From Megascapheus bottae (taxonomy: Eukaryota > Chordata > Mammalia > Rodentia > Geomyidae), in the NCBI GenBank assembly GCA_024803745.1, contig JANJXV010000004.1, positions 51,434,858-51,498,857 on the forward strand: a stretch of 64,000 nt of DNA, in the 5' to 3' direction. Shown here one piece after another: positions 31,801 to 42,360 of this stretch. The position numbers were made by a program, and so were the translations under genes. Each line of letters starts with the position of its first letter. The first letter of the stretch is position 1. The notes beneath the pieces were generated by a model, which searched no databases, was not told where the DNA came from, and was given only the letters and a program-made list of their open reading frames with translations.

Positions 31801-34754
31801 GACAATGGAAGAGATATCTGGGCCAATGGCACTGAGGGTCAGCTTATGCAATGGCCTCTTCCATCTGAACATCTATTATACTTTTTTTCTGATTGCCTCT
31901 GGCAGGTAAGGTGGAGATGGAGAGGAAAGCCACATGGGCTCATTTTGCTGTCGAAATCTCTTCTGGGGATTTTGAGCCTAGACCTTAGGCCAAGAAAAAC
32001 AGAGATTTACTGGAAGAAATGTCCACAACTATATAGGTCTGAACAGCTCTACTGCTTGTTGTATTAAAGCAAGACAGAACTGTTGTCGGAAAATGATTAT
32101 ATTTAAATATTCTGGAATAGAGAGGCTAAGAAATCAGATTATTCTATATATGTGTATACTTACATATGTACTTTTTTCTTTTAAGTGTATGAAAATTATG
32201 AGAACATAGTCAGTAATTATTGCTTTTCTGTTGGGAATGTAGGATATGGGATTCTTAAATACCACTGGAAGTAAGTAAAGTCAGATCAAGTGATATGTAC
32301 ATAGAATCAGCTTTTTGTATGTGTTTTTATGGAAAAATTAAACATATTCATCCTTAACAATTAATATATTTTACAGATTTATGAAGTGTTGGTCACATTT
32401 ACAGATTTTAGAAAAATTAACAGAACAATGCACACATTTGATCAAAACTAATGGAAATAAATAAATAAATGGAAAACCAACTAAATTTTGATGTGATTTG
32501 TTTGAAATACCAGTAAAGTTTTAGTCTTCTTATTGAATTCTCAGAATTTGTTTATTATCTTAAAATAAAAGTTCATTCCATGTTGAATATTTCTGGAGAA
32601 GACTGTAGTAGCCCAACATAATGATCTTGCAATAAAAGTCAATATTTTTTTGAATAGAGGTGAAAGATTCAGACAATCTGAGATGGGGACAAGGCTGAAG
32701 ATGGTGGTTCATATCTTTACTGTAATTTAGAGATTATATGAGGCATCAAATATATTGCAGGACTATGTCAAGTAAATCTTAACAAAAACAAGAAAAATGA
32801 AATTATCCTGAATTTATTCGTAAGAAAGACTTCAGAGAGATTATAAAATGATATTGAAGAGAATCACTCTAAAATTAGCATCTGATAAACATGTCTTTAT
32901 TTCACTAGCATTTCCTGTCATTCTCTTCCCTTTTGTCATATGCCAATCATCTTCTGTATTCTGTTTTTATTTAGATTTGTTTTCTTTTTATCACCAATGT
33001 ATTTCTATATTGGCTTTTCTTTAATTCTTCTTGGATTTCCTGTATGGATTTAAACATGACACAATAGATCTGGGTTACTAACAACAAAGGTATACTACCT
33101 GCTTCAATCATAAGGAACTATTATACCATTGGTTACACAAATCAATATGCTGAAATGAAATATGCAAGTAAGAAAATGAATGGATCAGAAAATTAAGGCT
33201 CCGATTCGTCAATTTAATATTATGTCACATGTTAAGCCTTACTAATATTTATGTGGAATTCCTGTATTTGACGGAACCTAACAACAAAAATGTTGAATCT
33301 AACATAAACTCTCTGTAGCTTTGCTCTCTCACACATAGAGTTCAGACTATGTTTCTTCAGTATGTATTCTGTCCAAGTGGACAATCAATTCTTCTAGTTT
33401 TTAAAAGTTAAATAAACAGCTCACTTATTTCTAGCGTACTATTTCACTCAGAAATATTCTGATTAAAAAAACTCACTTTTTCAAACTCTTGTTAGTGCCC
33501 GGTTTTATTTTTCATTCACTAAAGACTTGTTTTTCAACTGTTATAAAAAGCATATCACATAGATGGTTTTGAAGTTCAAGACAAAATAACAAATATGTCA
33601 CATCAAGATATCAAGAGTGATGATTTTCTTGTTTTCTCTTTTCTTCTAGGATTCAGTTTGCAGCTATTTATTTACCATTTAAATGCATTCAACTGAAAAA
33701 GAACATTTTCCTGCTGAATATAGGCACCATCAAATATAAAGATGGGCTGAGATTTTTAGTGCCTGCTCACATTAGGCCTAGATTTATCTACCTTGAAAGA
33801 CACACCATTTGTCAAAAGCTTGTTTAGCACAGAAAATTCTCTATCTCCAGCATGAATGAGATGCAGTCATTTTTTTTCTATGTACGATGGGAACAGGGGA
33901 GAGGAATAAAGACAGTCTTTAATGTCCTTAGTGTACTAATCTCATATTTGAATGTCATCTAGAATAAATTCTCACAAAAACATAGTCATTGGAAATAGTC
34001 ATTAACATTGATCAAATATATTTGGAGGGGCTTAAAATTCGTGAATATATACGCACATGCATGTATATGTATATGAGTATGTGTGTGTGATTATGTGTGT
34101 TTATGGTCACATAGATCTTGAAAGCTCTTTCTTTTTAGGTAGTTTGTAAAACTCCATCTCTTCCATTAGGCTGTTCTATTTAAGCTGTTCCAATTTTCCA
34201 TTACTTGACTCACAGGGAGTTTATGTCTTCATGGTGTTTTCTCCTGATACCCACTACTTATATTCTTGATTTGTTTTTCATACAAATACATAATGTAGTT
34301 AACATTTGTTCAGGTTTTTATGGGATATCTGTAGGATTAGTTATTTTACTTGTTTCATAAAAATAACATATAGAGTTGGTATAAAAGAAAGCAAAAGCAA
34401 TTAATGTGGCATCAAAGGATGGAGCAGGCAGAACTCTCATCCACTTCCAAATCTATCATCATTGATATCTCACAATACATGTTTTTGTACACATTCATGT
34501 GAATTGTACATGTTCAAGATGAATTCTACTAAATAGAATTGTTAGGTTGCAAATTTTCTTTGTATTATATTTTTAGGTATTGTATAAGCAATCTCCCTGT
34601 TCATCACCAAAAGTGTCTCATTCACTACTGTAATATTGATTAACTTCACAGGAAAACTTCCCAGTCACAATTTAAACTCAGCTTTAAATATTATGAAGTT
34701 AGGCTTATGCTTCTATGCAGTTTCTACTTCTTTGCTGAATAACTCTCTGTTTAC
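28811..34754. other. Repeat-poor island, ~5.9 kb
   Basis: Only a decayed SINE at about 29893-30050 and a doubtful B1-like scrap near 32685-32815 are seen. There is no recent L1 or intact SINE for nearly 6 kb, unlike the flanks. A 102-codon frame at 29461-29769 (+) and a 73-codon frame at 31846-32067 (+) have no recognisable domains. A pyrimidine-rich stretch ending TTCTTCTAG near 33640-33650 resembles a splice acceptor, but no coding exon follows. Confidence 0.5.
29893..30050 (-). mobile_element. Decayed SINE (type A or B1+ID-like)
   Basis: Reverse-strand hints: GAATTCTGGGTCTCAC, AGGCTTGTGCTCTTTCAG, TTATTTTCAGGCTAGAATCT and ACTTTTCTGCCTAAGC. Identity is low and family assignment uncertain. 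Confidence 0.5.
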
Positions 34755-34825
34755 ATAATTTCTGCAGGGTTTCATGCATGCTAGACAAGCTCTACTGCTA
34801 AGCCATGTTCTCAGGCCATCTGAAT
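34755..34825 (-). mobile_element. ID-like head fragment
   Basis: AGGGTTTCATGCATGCTAGA followed by CAAGCTCTACTGCTAAGCC matches the reverse complement of a type B first monomer. The rest of the element is missing. Confidence 0.65.
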
Positions 34826-34853
34826 TACTTTACTTGTATATTAGTATATTTTT

Positions 34854-35072
34854 CATATTTTTATTGTAATTAATAGAAGGGTTACATGATATTTGCCAGA
34901 TAGGAGATGCATTAATTCACATACATTGATACCCTTTCACATGTCTTGATCCCCATTTCCCTCCCCCCACCCCTACCCCTCATCTTGTTTCCCCTCCTTC
35001 CCTATCCAATTTCAAATAACCAAATACAAATATATCCGATATATCAGGTAACAAAGTGGGATACTGTAACAA
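34854..35072 (-). mobile_element. Short recent L1 insertion with 17-bp TSD
   Basis: About 219 bp of L1 3' UTR from CATATTTTTATTGTAATTAA to GTGGGATACTGTAACAA. TATATTAGTATATTTTT at 34837-34853 and 35073-35089 is a perfect TSD. Confidence 0.96.
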
Positions 35073-35087
35073 TATATTAGTATATTT

Positions 35088-35275
35088 TTGTGCCATCCTT
35101 GGACTTTGAGCACAAGGACTGGGTGCTGCTCCATTAGTTTCTGTTTTCAAGACCAGTGTTCTCCCACTAGGGTCACAGCTCTATTTTCAGATTTTTGAGA
35201 TAAGAGTCTCATTATCTTTCCTGCCAGGGCTGGCTTTCACCTCTAGAGGCTGAGACACCAGAGACTGGTTATATA
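35088..35275 (-). mobile_element. Decayed type A-like SINE
   Basis: Reverse strand: GCCATCCTTGGACTTTGAGC, GTCACAGCTCTATTTTCAG, GAGATAAGAGTCTCATTATC and CCTGCCAGGGCTGGC, with CTAGAGGCTGAGACACCAG in place of the head. Highly diverged. Confidence 0.6.
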
Positions 35276-35504
35276 TTCATCTTTAATATTTCTTATAAAA
35301 GGTCACTATAAAATAAAGAATACAGCATCTATCTACTACATTGTTTTGTTTGTTTCCAATTTGGGTTTAGGCTTCACATTTTTACTTTCACACTTTTTTA
35401 TATCTCTCTTTAAATCTTTTAGATTCTATGGAGCCAAAATTATTTTTTCTATTCAGTTTCTGAATCCTGTTCCCTAAGTTGAAAAGGGCTTTGCTAATCA
35501 CATG

Positions 35505-35507
<3 letters not shown>
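35276..35507. other. Unassigned sequence
   Basis: Nothing recognised between the decayed SINE and the GT repeat. Confidence 0.5.

Positions 35508-35554
<47 letters not shown>
35508..35554 (+). repeat. (GT)n microsatellite, 23 units
   Basis: Uninterrupted GT for about 46 bp. Such runs can form Z-DNA and are usually length-polymorphic. Confidence 0.98.
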
Positions 35555-35556
<2 letters not shown>

Positions 35557-35561
35557 AATGT

Positions 35562-35768
35562 ACTAGGTAGTGAAGTCAGGTCCACATTCTAACATTTACA
35601 GACAAACTCTACCACTTGAGTCATACCTCTACCTCTTTAGTATGGCATTTTGCTTTAGTGATGTCTTCCTAACTTTGCCCAGGCTGGCCTCAACATCACA
35701 ACTCTCCTTCTTTCACCTCCTTAATATCTGGTATTACAGGCATTCACCATTGTGTCAAGCTACATTTT
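35562..35768 (-). mobile_element. B1+ID-like dimeric SINE, old
   Basis: Reverse strand: ID-like part (CAAACTCTACCACTTGAGTC) then B1-like part (TTTGCCCAGGCTGGCCTCAA, GGTATTACAGGCATTCACC). This is a B1-left, ID-right arrangement without the type A middle block, hence a different and older family. The GT repeat lies at its 3' end. Confidence 0.75.
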
Positions 35769-35799
35769 CAAAATAGTTCTTATATACATCACAAGTTTA

Positions 35800-36020
35800 A
35801 TCTCCATACCCCATGTTTTGTGATACTCAGGATCCCGTGCTTTCTAGGGAAGTACTCTACCATCTGAGCAAACCCCCACCCTCAATCCCTTAGTTGCAGT
35901 TATTTTTCAGAGTCTCATCAATTTTGCCCAAGACTGGCAAAAGCTGTAGTCTTTGTACTTAAATTTCTCAAATAGTGTAATTTAGAGACTTGTGCCACCA
36001 TACCCAGTTTGCTTGTTGAG
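35800..36020 (-). mobile_element. B1+ID-like dimeric SINE, old second copy
   Basis: ID-like part (ATCCCGTGCTTTCTAGGGA, GTACTCTACCATCTGAGC) and B1-like part (AGAGTCTCATCAATTTTGCC, TGTGCCACCATACCCAG) in the same order and orientation as the neighbour at 35562. Confidence 0.68.
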
Positions 36021-36430
36021 ATGAAGTCCCATGGCTCCGTGCAGATCTCCATTCTCCTTCCATCTTCAGAGTGTCTAGGACTGTAGACAAGTTCACCCAT
36101 GAGTATCCTGGAATGTTTTAATATACTACTTAATCTTAAGTGATATATATGCATATATGTGCATGTATGTGATATACTTATATATCACAAGTTGATACAC
36201 ATGCTATATATTTTTTGGATATTTTATATTTCTGTGGTTGATTTTATTTCACTGCATTTTACTAGAAAATGTAGTCTCTTCTTGGTCTCCATATTACTGA
36301 TTTACTCTTTTCTTTTGCCTAATATGTAATTATTTTGTAATTCTAAGCCCCTTTATTACAAGAGAACTCACTTTGTTTATCATAGAAATGTAAAATATCT
36401 AAGAATATTTACCTATTAATTTATTTTGTT
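36021..36430. other. Unassigned sequence
   Basis: Includes a decayed TATG/TA patch at about 36144-36205. Nothing else recognised. Confidence 0.5.
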
Positions 36431-36635
36431 TTTTCATTTAAATGTTGAGGTTTGTACCCAAAACTTTCCACTAGGTAGGCAGGTTAAATCATATGTCCAG
36501 CCTGTTTCAATCTATTTTTTTCAGGTAATGACTTGCGTTCCCCTGAAGTCCACACACAACAACATTTCTGTCCAGCACATCTTAGGTAGCTAGAATTATA
36601 CAGGTGTATAATTATGCCTCAGTAATTCATCAAGA
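36431..36635 (-). mobile_element. Decayed B1+ID-like SINE
   Basis: Weak match: TGTACCCAAAACTTTCCACT, AGGTAGGCAGGTTAAATC, CTTAGGTAGCTAGAATTATA and CAGGTGTATAATTATGCC. The order fits the dimer but identity is low. Confidence 0.45.
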
Positions 36636-39020
36636 TGAATGGTTCTCACTGATTGTTTATCTATACTAACCTCACATCACGACCCTCAAGAGCATAGTAT
36701 CTTGAGGAATTGATATTAAAGGAGTAAGCTTTGTTCCTGGTTTACATCAAGTCTGAGTCATTTATTTTGTAAATGCTTGTATTTTGCTTCTTAGTATGTA
36801 GAGAAATATCCAGTTTTTTTATGTGTTATAATTTTGTCTGTTTATGTGTGTGTGAATAAATCATTTATTTCTCCCTAGCTAAGGTAGTTAACAGTGTGAA
36901 TCTGACACTGACTAGTTCTATAATTCTGCAACTGAAGTGGTTGCCTGGATAGATGTGCCCTTCTAGGAACCCCTCCTCCAACCCCACTGGGGCCTCTGGG
37001 GCCCTCATTCACCATCCTCATGCACACATACATGCACACATTTGCTGTGTTGGGGCTGTTGAGGGTAATTTACTGTGCTTAGAACTCCCAGGTTTGGAAC
37101 TATCCTCACAGTAACTAATGGGTTCTGTTCCTGGAATCCTCTCTTGATCTCTTTAAATTTGCTGTAAAATGCAGCTTGGTTTTGCAGCTTGTGGATTAGT
37201 TCCATAGAAGTTTTCTAGTTGTGCTGGAGATGAAATTATTTGTGTTTTGAAACTTTGGTCTTGTCAGTATCAGAGAAGAGGAGAAAATGCTTTTGATTTT
37301 GCCATCATTGTTAACTGGAAGGATCAAATGACATTTTTCTTTTCCTGTTGTTTACTATGGCTATGTATAGCAAATGCTATTCATGCATTTTCTGATGATT
37401 TTTCATTCATTTTTTCCATAGCTTTATTTTTTCTTAAAGAAACATGGATGTTCAAGTGCTATACAAAGGATTCGTTAAAATGTATCAAAATTAAACAATA
37501 TGATCAGCATTCCATCCTTGCTTATATTGTATTAAGAAAGGAGAATGGGAGCTAGTAAAACTATAAGATTTTAAGGCTTGGAACCCCTTATGTAGAGGCT
37601 GAGTACATGAAAAGGGGAAAGGAACTCGTTTCCATCTTTTACTTAGCTAAAGAGGATGTATCAGAACTCATGGTCGTTAGCTGCTGAGTCTGCATCCACA
37701 AAGGCTTCTCCTAAACACATGTTCTTGCAAAGTGAATGAAATCCATGTTCAACAACTCTTCATTGGGAAATCCCTATCTAATCCTAACTTGTGGATACAT
37801 TTATGGATACCAGGTATTCTTGTGTGATCTGTACATTTAGTGATGTGACCATGATGTAAGTAGGCATACCCAGAGTCTAGAGACATTCTTAGCAAATTAG
37901 ATACAGGTAAAACAGGCAATTTTCTTCAGTTGCTATGACATAGAGTTAAATATGTGGTATTAAAGAACTTTCTGCATAGTCAATCAAGCTTATAAGTTCT
38001 TGGCTACCTTTGTTCATACTTAGAGAATGTATGTGGTATCTTTCCTATTAGACATCGTGAAAAAGAAACACAAAAACACTTGAAAAGTCCTTTATCTCCA
38101 CAACCCTTTTAATAATGAAAGAAGAGATCTTTATCACAGTGAAGCTTTTGGTAGATCTTTTGTATCACTATAAAAATATAACTGAAGATATAACTGAACA
38201 AAAAGCAGCAACAAAACTTATTATAACCTTCTCAAAAGACAAAAAAATAGCAGTCCTTATAGGATCTTAATTGACATTATGACATTTCAATCTCAGGACC
38301 TAATGATTTTACCTGCTTCATTTTGAGGAAATCATCTTCTTTTCCATTTACACAAATCTGCTGCAAGTCAATTGTATGAGACAAAGTAAAAACATGAATC
38401 TGTCTCTAGCATCTTTTAAGAAATTCTCAAAATGTTTATGTATTCAAACTTTCCAAATAATTTTGGAATACACCTAGATGTGTAACATATGAGACAAGCA
38501 GTGTTTGTTGTGGACATAAAGACCTGGACAAATTCCAGGGTCTTATTTGTTGTACTCTTTCACTTTCCATTCTCAGATCATCCCTAAAATAATCTTATTG
38601 AACTACTCTGCATTTAGTTTAAGTCTAGTGTCCAGTGGAAGCAAATATTAATCTTTTTAAAATTTTGATGATGTGGTATGTAGAAAAGGGGAAAGACCTC
38701 AGTTGAAAAAAAGGTCTTTGCAGAAGTAATTAGGATCTCATGAGAGTTTCCTGCATTCTTTATGTAGATTCTGAAACCAAGGGTAAATGTTCTATAACCA
38801 AGACTAGTAAATACAAGCACAACAATGAAAAGTCTTTATTCTATTCATGACAAGGAAATCTTATTAAACATCATTATGACTTGAATTGTCCTAGATAATT
38901 ATAACAGTTCAATAGCTATGCATATATGGCCATATAGAGGATACTAAGCAAAATGAACTCAAAGTTATGAAAACAAGAGTTTTTTCTCAGTTGTTGATTT
39001 TTGTGTTCTGTGTAAAGTTT
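36636..39020. other. Unassigned sequence, ~2.4 kb
   Basis: No repeat recognised. Segment 36950-37230 is less AT-rich and contains a 66-codon reverse frame (37005-37205), discussed among the findings. A 102-codon frame at 37247-37555 (+) has no motif. Confidence 0.45.
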
Positions 39021-39068
39021 TCTTTCTTCCTTCCTTTCTTTTTTCTTTCTTTCTTTCTTTTTTTTCTT
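39021..39068 (+). repeat. (TTTC)n/T-rich microsatellite
   Basis: TTCC, TTTC and T runs directly before the target site of the next L1. Confidence 0.88.
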
Positions 39069-39083
39069 TCACTTGATTTTTTT

Positions 39084-39412
39084 GATATTTTTATTGTAAT
39101 TAATAAAAGGGTTACATGATATTTGCCAGATAGAAGGTGCATTAATTCACATACATTGATACCCTTTCACATGTCTTGGTCCCCATTACCCTCACCCCTC
39201 TCCCCCATCTTGTTTTTTCCCTCTTCCCTATCCAATTTCAAATAACCAAATACAAATATATCCGATATATCAGATAACAAAGTGAGATACTGTGACAATA
39301 TGAGATAACCAAGGGCCAGCAAAAGACCTGAGAGATAACATAGTACCTTAAGGACAACAATCATTCATTATATGGCTTTTGTTTCTATATCCTAGAGGTC
39401 CTTTCAATTAAG
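39084..39412 (-). mobile_element. Recent L1 3' UTR insertion with 15-bp TSD
   Basis: About 329 bp from the TATTTTTATTGTAATTAATA end to the ATATCCTAGAGGTCCTTTC region just 3' of ORF2. TCACTTGATTTTTTT at 39069-39083 and 39413-39427 is a perfect TSD. Confidence 0.96.
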
Positions 39413-39499
39413 TCACTTGATTTTTTTCTTTAGTTTATCCCCTGCTTTCACAGTATTTGATTTTGATATCCTGTGTCTTGTATATGCACATATATGAAT

Positions 39500-39657
39500 T
39501 GGGGAAGGGAAGGGAAACAACAAAATGGTAAGACAAAGGACAAAGGATGAAACAATGCAACAGCTATATTCACAAGATAATATGTTGGGAAGAAACTTTA
39601 CAACGGTGGGGGGATGTTATGGGGAGGTGTGACAATGTTTGACAAAGATGTATTCAT
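39500..39657 (+). mobile_element. Older L1 3' UTR, 5' part, interrupted by SINE
   Basis: AATATGTTGGGAAGAAACTT and GGTGTGACAATGTTTGACAA, then AAAGATGTATTCAT, correspond to the module at 28350-28590. The element resumes at 39847. Confidence 0.65.
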
Positions 39658-39846
39658 GGGGTTGGGGGTTTGACTTAGTTGTAGAGTGTTTGCCTATCAT
39701 GTACAAAGATCCTGGTTCCATTCCTTGGTACCATAAACACAGAAAAAGCAAAAAATTGTTGTTGTTCAAGTGGCAGAGCAGTAGCCTTGAGAAAGCCAAA
39801 GGACAGTGTCCAGGACCTGAGTTCAAGCCCCAGGACTGGCAAAAAA
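39658..39846 (+). mobile_element. Type B SINE nested in older L1 tail
   Basis: Head (GTTGGGGGTTTGACTTAGTT), TTTGCCTATCATGTACAAAG, second monomer (AAGTGGCAGAGCAGTAGCC) and CCCCAGGACTGGC end. The flanks AAGATGTATTCAT (39645-39657) and AAATGTAGTCAT (39848-39859) resemble an aged TSD. The L1 tail continues on both sides, so the SINE is younger. Confidence 0.9.
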
Positions 39847-39912
39847 TAAATGTAGTCATTACCTTATATATGTAATTGTAATCTCTCTGAACATAATCTT
39901 GTCAATAAAAGT
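39847..39912 (+). mobile_element. Older L1 3' UTR, 3' part after SINE
   Basis: GTAGTCATTACCTTATATAT, AATCTCTCTGAACATAATC and TTGTCAATAAAAG complete the module broken at 39657. Confidence 0.7.
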
Positions 39913-39958
39913 AAATTATATATATATGTATATGTATATATATATAAAGAGAGAGAGA
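39913..39958. repeat. (TA)n plus (GA)n simple repeat
   Basis: TATATATATGTA units followed by GAGAGAGAGA at the end of the older L1 tail. Confidence 0.9.
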
Positions 39959-40089
39959 ATAGAATCTTCATTAATCCAACTATGCCTTCAATCATTTTTA
40001 GAATATAATAAAAAAAGGGAACAAAAGACATTTATGGTATGTGGCTGATATTGTGGATTTTACATTTTAAGGTCTATTAAAATAGTACT

Positions 40090-40360
40090 TTATTACCAGG
40101 TAACAATGGCTCATACCTGTAATTCTAGCTATTGAGAAGGCTGAGAAGGGAGGATTATGTTTCAAAGCCCACATAGGCAAAAAAATCTGTATGGCTCTTA
40201 TATCCAATTCAATATCAAAAAGCCAGAAGTGTGGCTGTGACTCAAATGATAAATGTCTAGCCTTAAGTTAAAACAAACAAACACACCAGCAAACCTCAAA
40301 AATAGTGTCCAGGCCCTGATTTCAAGCCCCAGTGCTAGCACAAACAAACAAAAAACCTTT
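40090..40360 (+). mobile_element. Type A SINE, diverged
   Basis: Head (AATGGCTCATACCTGTAATT, AGAAGGCTGAGAAGGGAG), middle (CTCTTATATCCAATTCAA) and 3' half (AGCCAGAAGTGTGGCTGTG, GGCCCTGATTTCAAGCCCC), with an AAAC-rich insert at about 40268-40300 and an AAAC tail. Confidence 0.87.
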
Positions 40361-41163
40361 GTCAGTATTGCATATTTGAACTTTAAACAACAATTATATT
40401 TTAATCCTCTAGTGAATATTATAAATATAAAAAGTAAATAAAATAAGAAAAGAATTGTGAGCACCAACAGATTATTATTTGATTCTTTCTTAGTTATGAA
40501 AGATTAATCAATAAAATATGTAACTCAATGTTGCTCACAGTGTCGCATATGGAAGAAATTGCATTATTTATTCCATTATTTTCTAATAAATTACCATGTC
40601 TTTAGAGAAGCCAAATGGAAAAATAGAAAAAAAAGCATTTGACAATTAAATGTTGGAATAGATGAAAATAAATATTTAATGGTGTGACTAAGTATAAGGG
40701 TCTGGGGTTATTAGAAAAATGTTGAATTGAGAGGTTTTTTTTATTTCAGGCTTTTCTTTCTTTTTTGTTCATGCCAAGCAACCGCCAGCTATTAAGACTC
40801 CAAAGTTTTCTTGGTATGAACTGTTAGGCCATAACATAGCTAAAATGCAGCATATGGCAATTAGTGGCATGTGGTTCCCTTTAAGCTACTCATTTGGCTA
40901 GTGTCACAGGAATACCTAAATTCCTTCAATGTATCGTATTTCAGTGCCATAGTTGGGGCCAATGCAAAGAGGGCAACCTGGAAGAACTGTTCCAAAGGCA
41001 AGGACTTGCAAGATAAAGAAGAGGAGCAAAACCTAGTATAGACTGCAAAGAATATATAGAAGGGCTGGAAGCAGGGAAGACGTGATCCAAAAGAAGCAAA
41101 GTCCTCAGGCAGACTCTACAAATCTTTTACAGACTCTCTATTCTTCATATTCTCAATTTATTA
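40361..41163. other. Unassigned sequence
   Basis: No repeat or gene recognised. Positions 40750-41100 are somewhat less AT-rich. Confidence 0.5.
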
Positions 41164-41402
41164 ACTTTTGGTGACAATCCCAAGGCTTGAAATTATAGCC
41201 TGAGTGCTGTTGCTGAGCTTTTGTGCTTGAGGCTAGCACTTTAGCACTTGAGCCACACCTCTACTTCCAGCTATTTTAGGGGTTAATTTGAGTTATGAGA
41301 CTCATGAACTTTCCTGCCTAAATTACATTTGAACTATGATCCTCAGATCTCAGCCTTCTGAGTAGCTAGGATTACAGGCTTGAGCCACCAGTGCCCAGCT
41401 TC
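41164..41402 (-). mobile_element. Type A SINE
   Basis: Reverse strand: GAGTGCTGTTGCTGAGCTT, GCACTTGAGCCACACCTC, ATCCTCAGATCTCAGCCTTC and TGAGCCACCAGTGCCCAGC head. No A-rich tail or TSD is clear. Confidence 0.92.
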
Positions 41403-41718
41403 AACTTAGTGATTTTTATGAGTTTTTGATATGTGTCCTTTTGGAAGAAGAGTTAAACAGTTTTGAATTATTTACCTATACTTAAATTGTACTAGGTTTT
41501 TATTTGAGTTGAATGACATGGAAAATACTGTATATAAAATACATGAGAGATATTTCCTTGATACTAGCAAAAAAATTCCTAATGAAATTATTGCCAAGAA
41601 ATAAGATTCTGCCATATTTATCTCCAAATTTATTTCCCTTTCATAAATCCTGTAAGAGTATAACCTATTTCTCTACTGTGCATTTAGATAGTGGGATAGT
41701 TTCACCCTTCTTCAAATA
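41403..41718. other. Unassigned sequence
   Basis: A 68-codon frame at 41513-41719 has no recognisable feature. Confidence 0.5.
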
Positions 41719-41736
41719 AAACTATGATCATTTAGC

Positions 41737-42360
41737 AAAGATATGGAACCAATCCAGATGCTCCTCAGTAAATGAATGGATCAAGAAGATGTGGTACTTA
41801 TACACAATCAAATTCTATGCTGCCATAAGAAAGAGTGACATCCCATTTGTATGGAAATGGAAAGACTTAGGAAAAATCATATTAAAGTGAAGTAAACCAG
41901 ACCCAAAGGAACACAGGCTTAATGATTTCCCTCATTTGTAATAATTAGTACACATCTAGGACTCTTCATCCAGAGGATTGCAATAGCTCAAAACCTCGGT
42001 ACATAAGGTCATATATGATGAGACTAAATGAAATGGTCTCTAGGGTATGGAAACAAGAGCTTTATCTTGTGTCATTGTTGTTCTTAATGTACTATGTTAT
42101 TTCTCTTCTCCTTTGTTACCCTTATGGGTTAATCTCATATTGTTACTGTATCTGAATTTGTTACCTGGTCTATTGAATGTATGTTTATTTAAAATAGGAA
42201 AGAGAGGGGGAAAACAAGATGATGGAGGGTGGGGGTAGGCAAATGGGGACAAAAACCATGAAAAGGGGTATCAATGTGTGAGAAGTAATGCAACTACTCC
42301 CTGGCGACTGTAAGTTGAACCCCTCTATACTTAACCCCGACAATAAAAAAATGGAAAAAA
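41737..42360 (+). mobile_element. 5'-truncated L1, intermediate age
   Basis: It begins in the last ~55 codons of ORF2 (AAAGATATGGAACCAATCC) and includes the stop region and a 3' UTR with GGAGGGTGGGGG and GGGGACAAAAACC. It ends AACCCCTCTATACTTAACCC then ACAATAAA, unlike the recent copies. A diverged TSD (AAACTATGATCATTTAGC / AAACGATGATGATTAGC) is likely. The ORF2 part is frameshifted (an extra A in ATATTAAAGTGAAG). Confidence 0.9.

Noticed and set aside
33630..33700. Splice-acceptor-like polypyrimidine tract ending CTTCTAG
   Set aside because: No open frame of useful length or donor site follows, and such tracts are common in AT/T-rich DNA.
37247..37555. 102-codon forward frame
   Set aside because: Hydrophobic and Phe-rich from T-rich DNA; no motif and no context.
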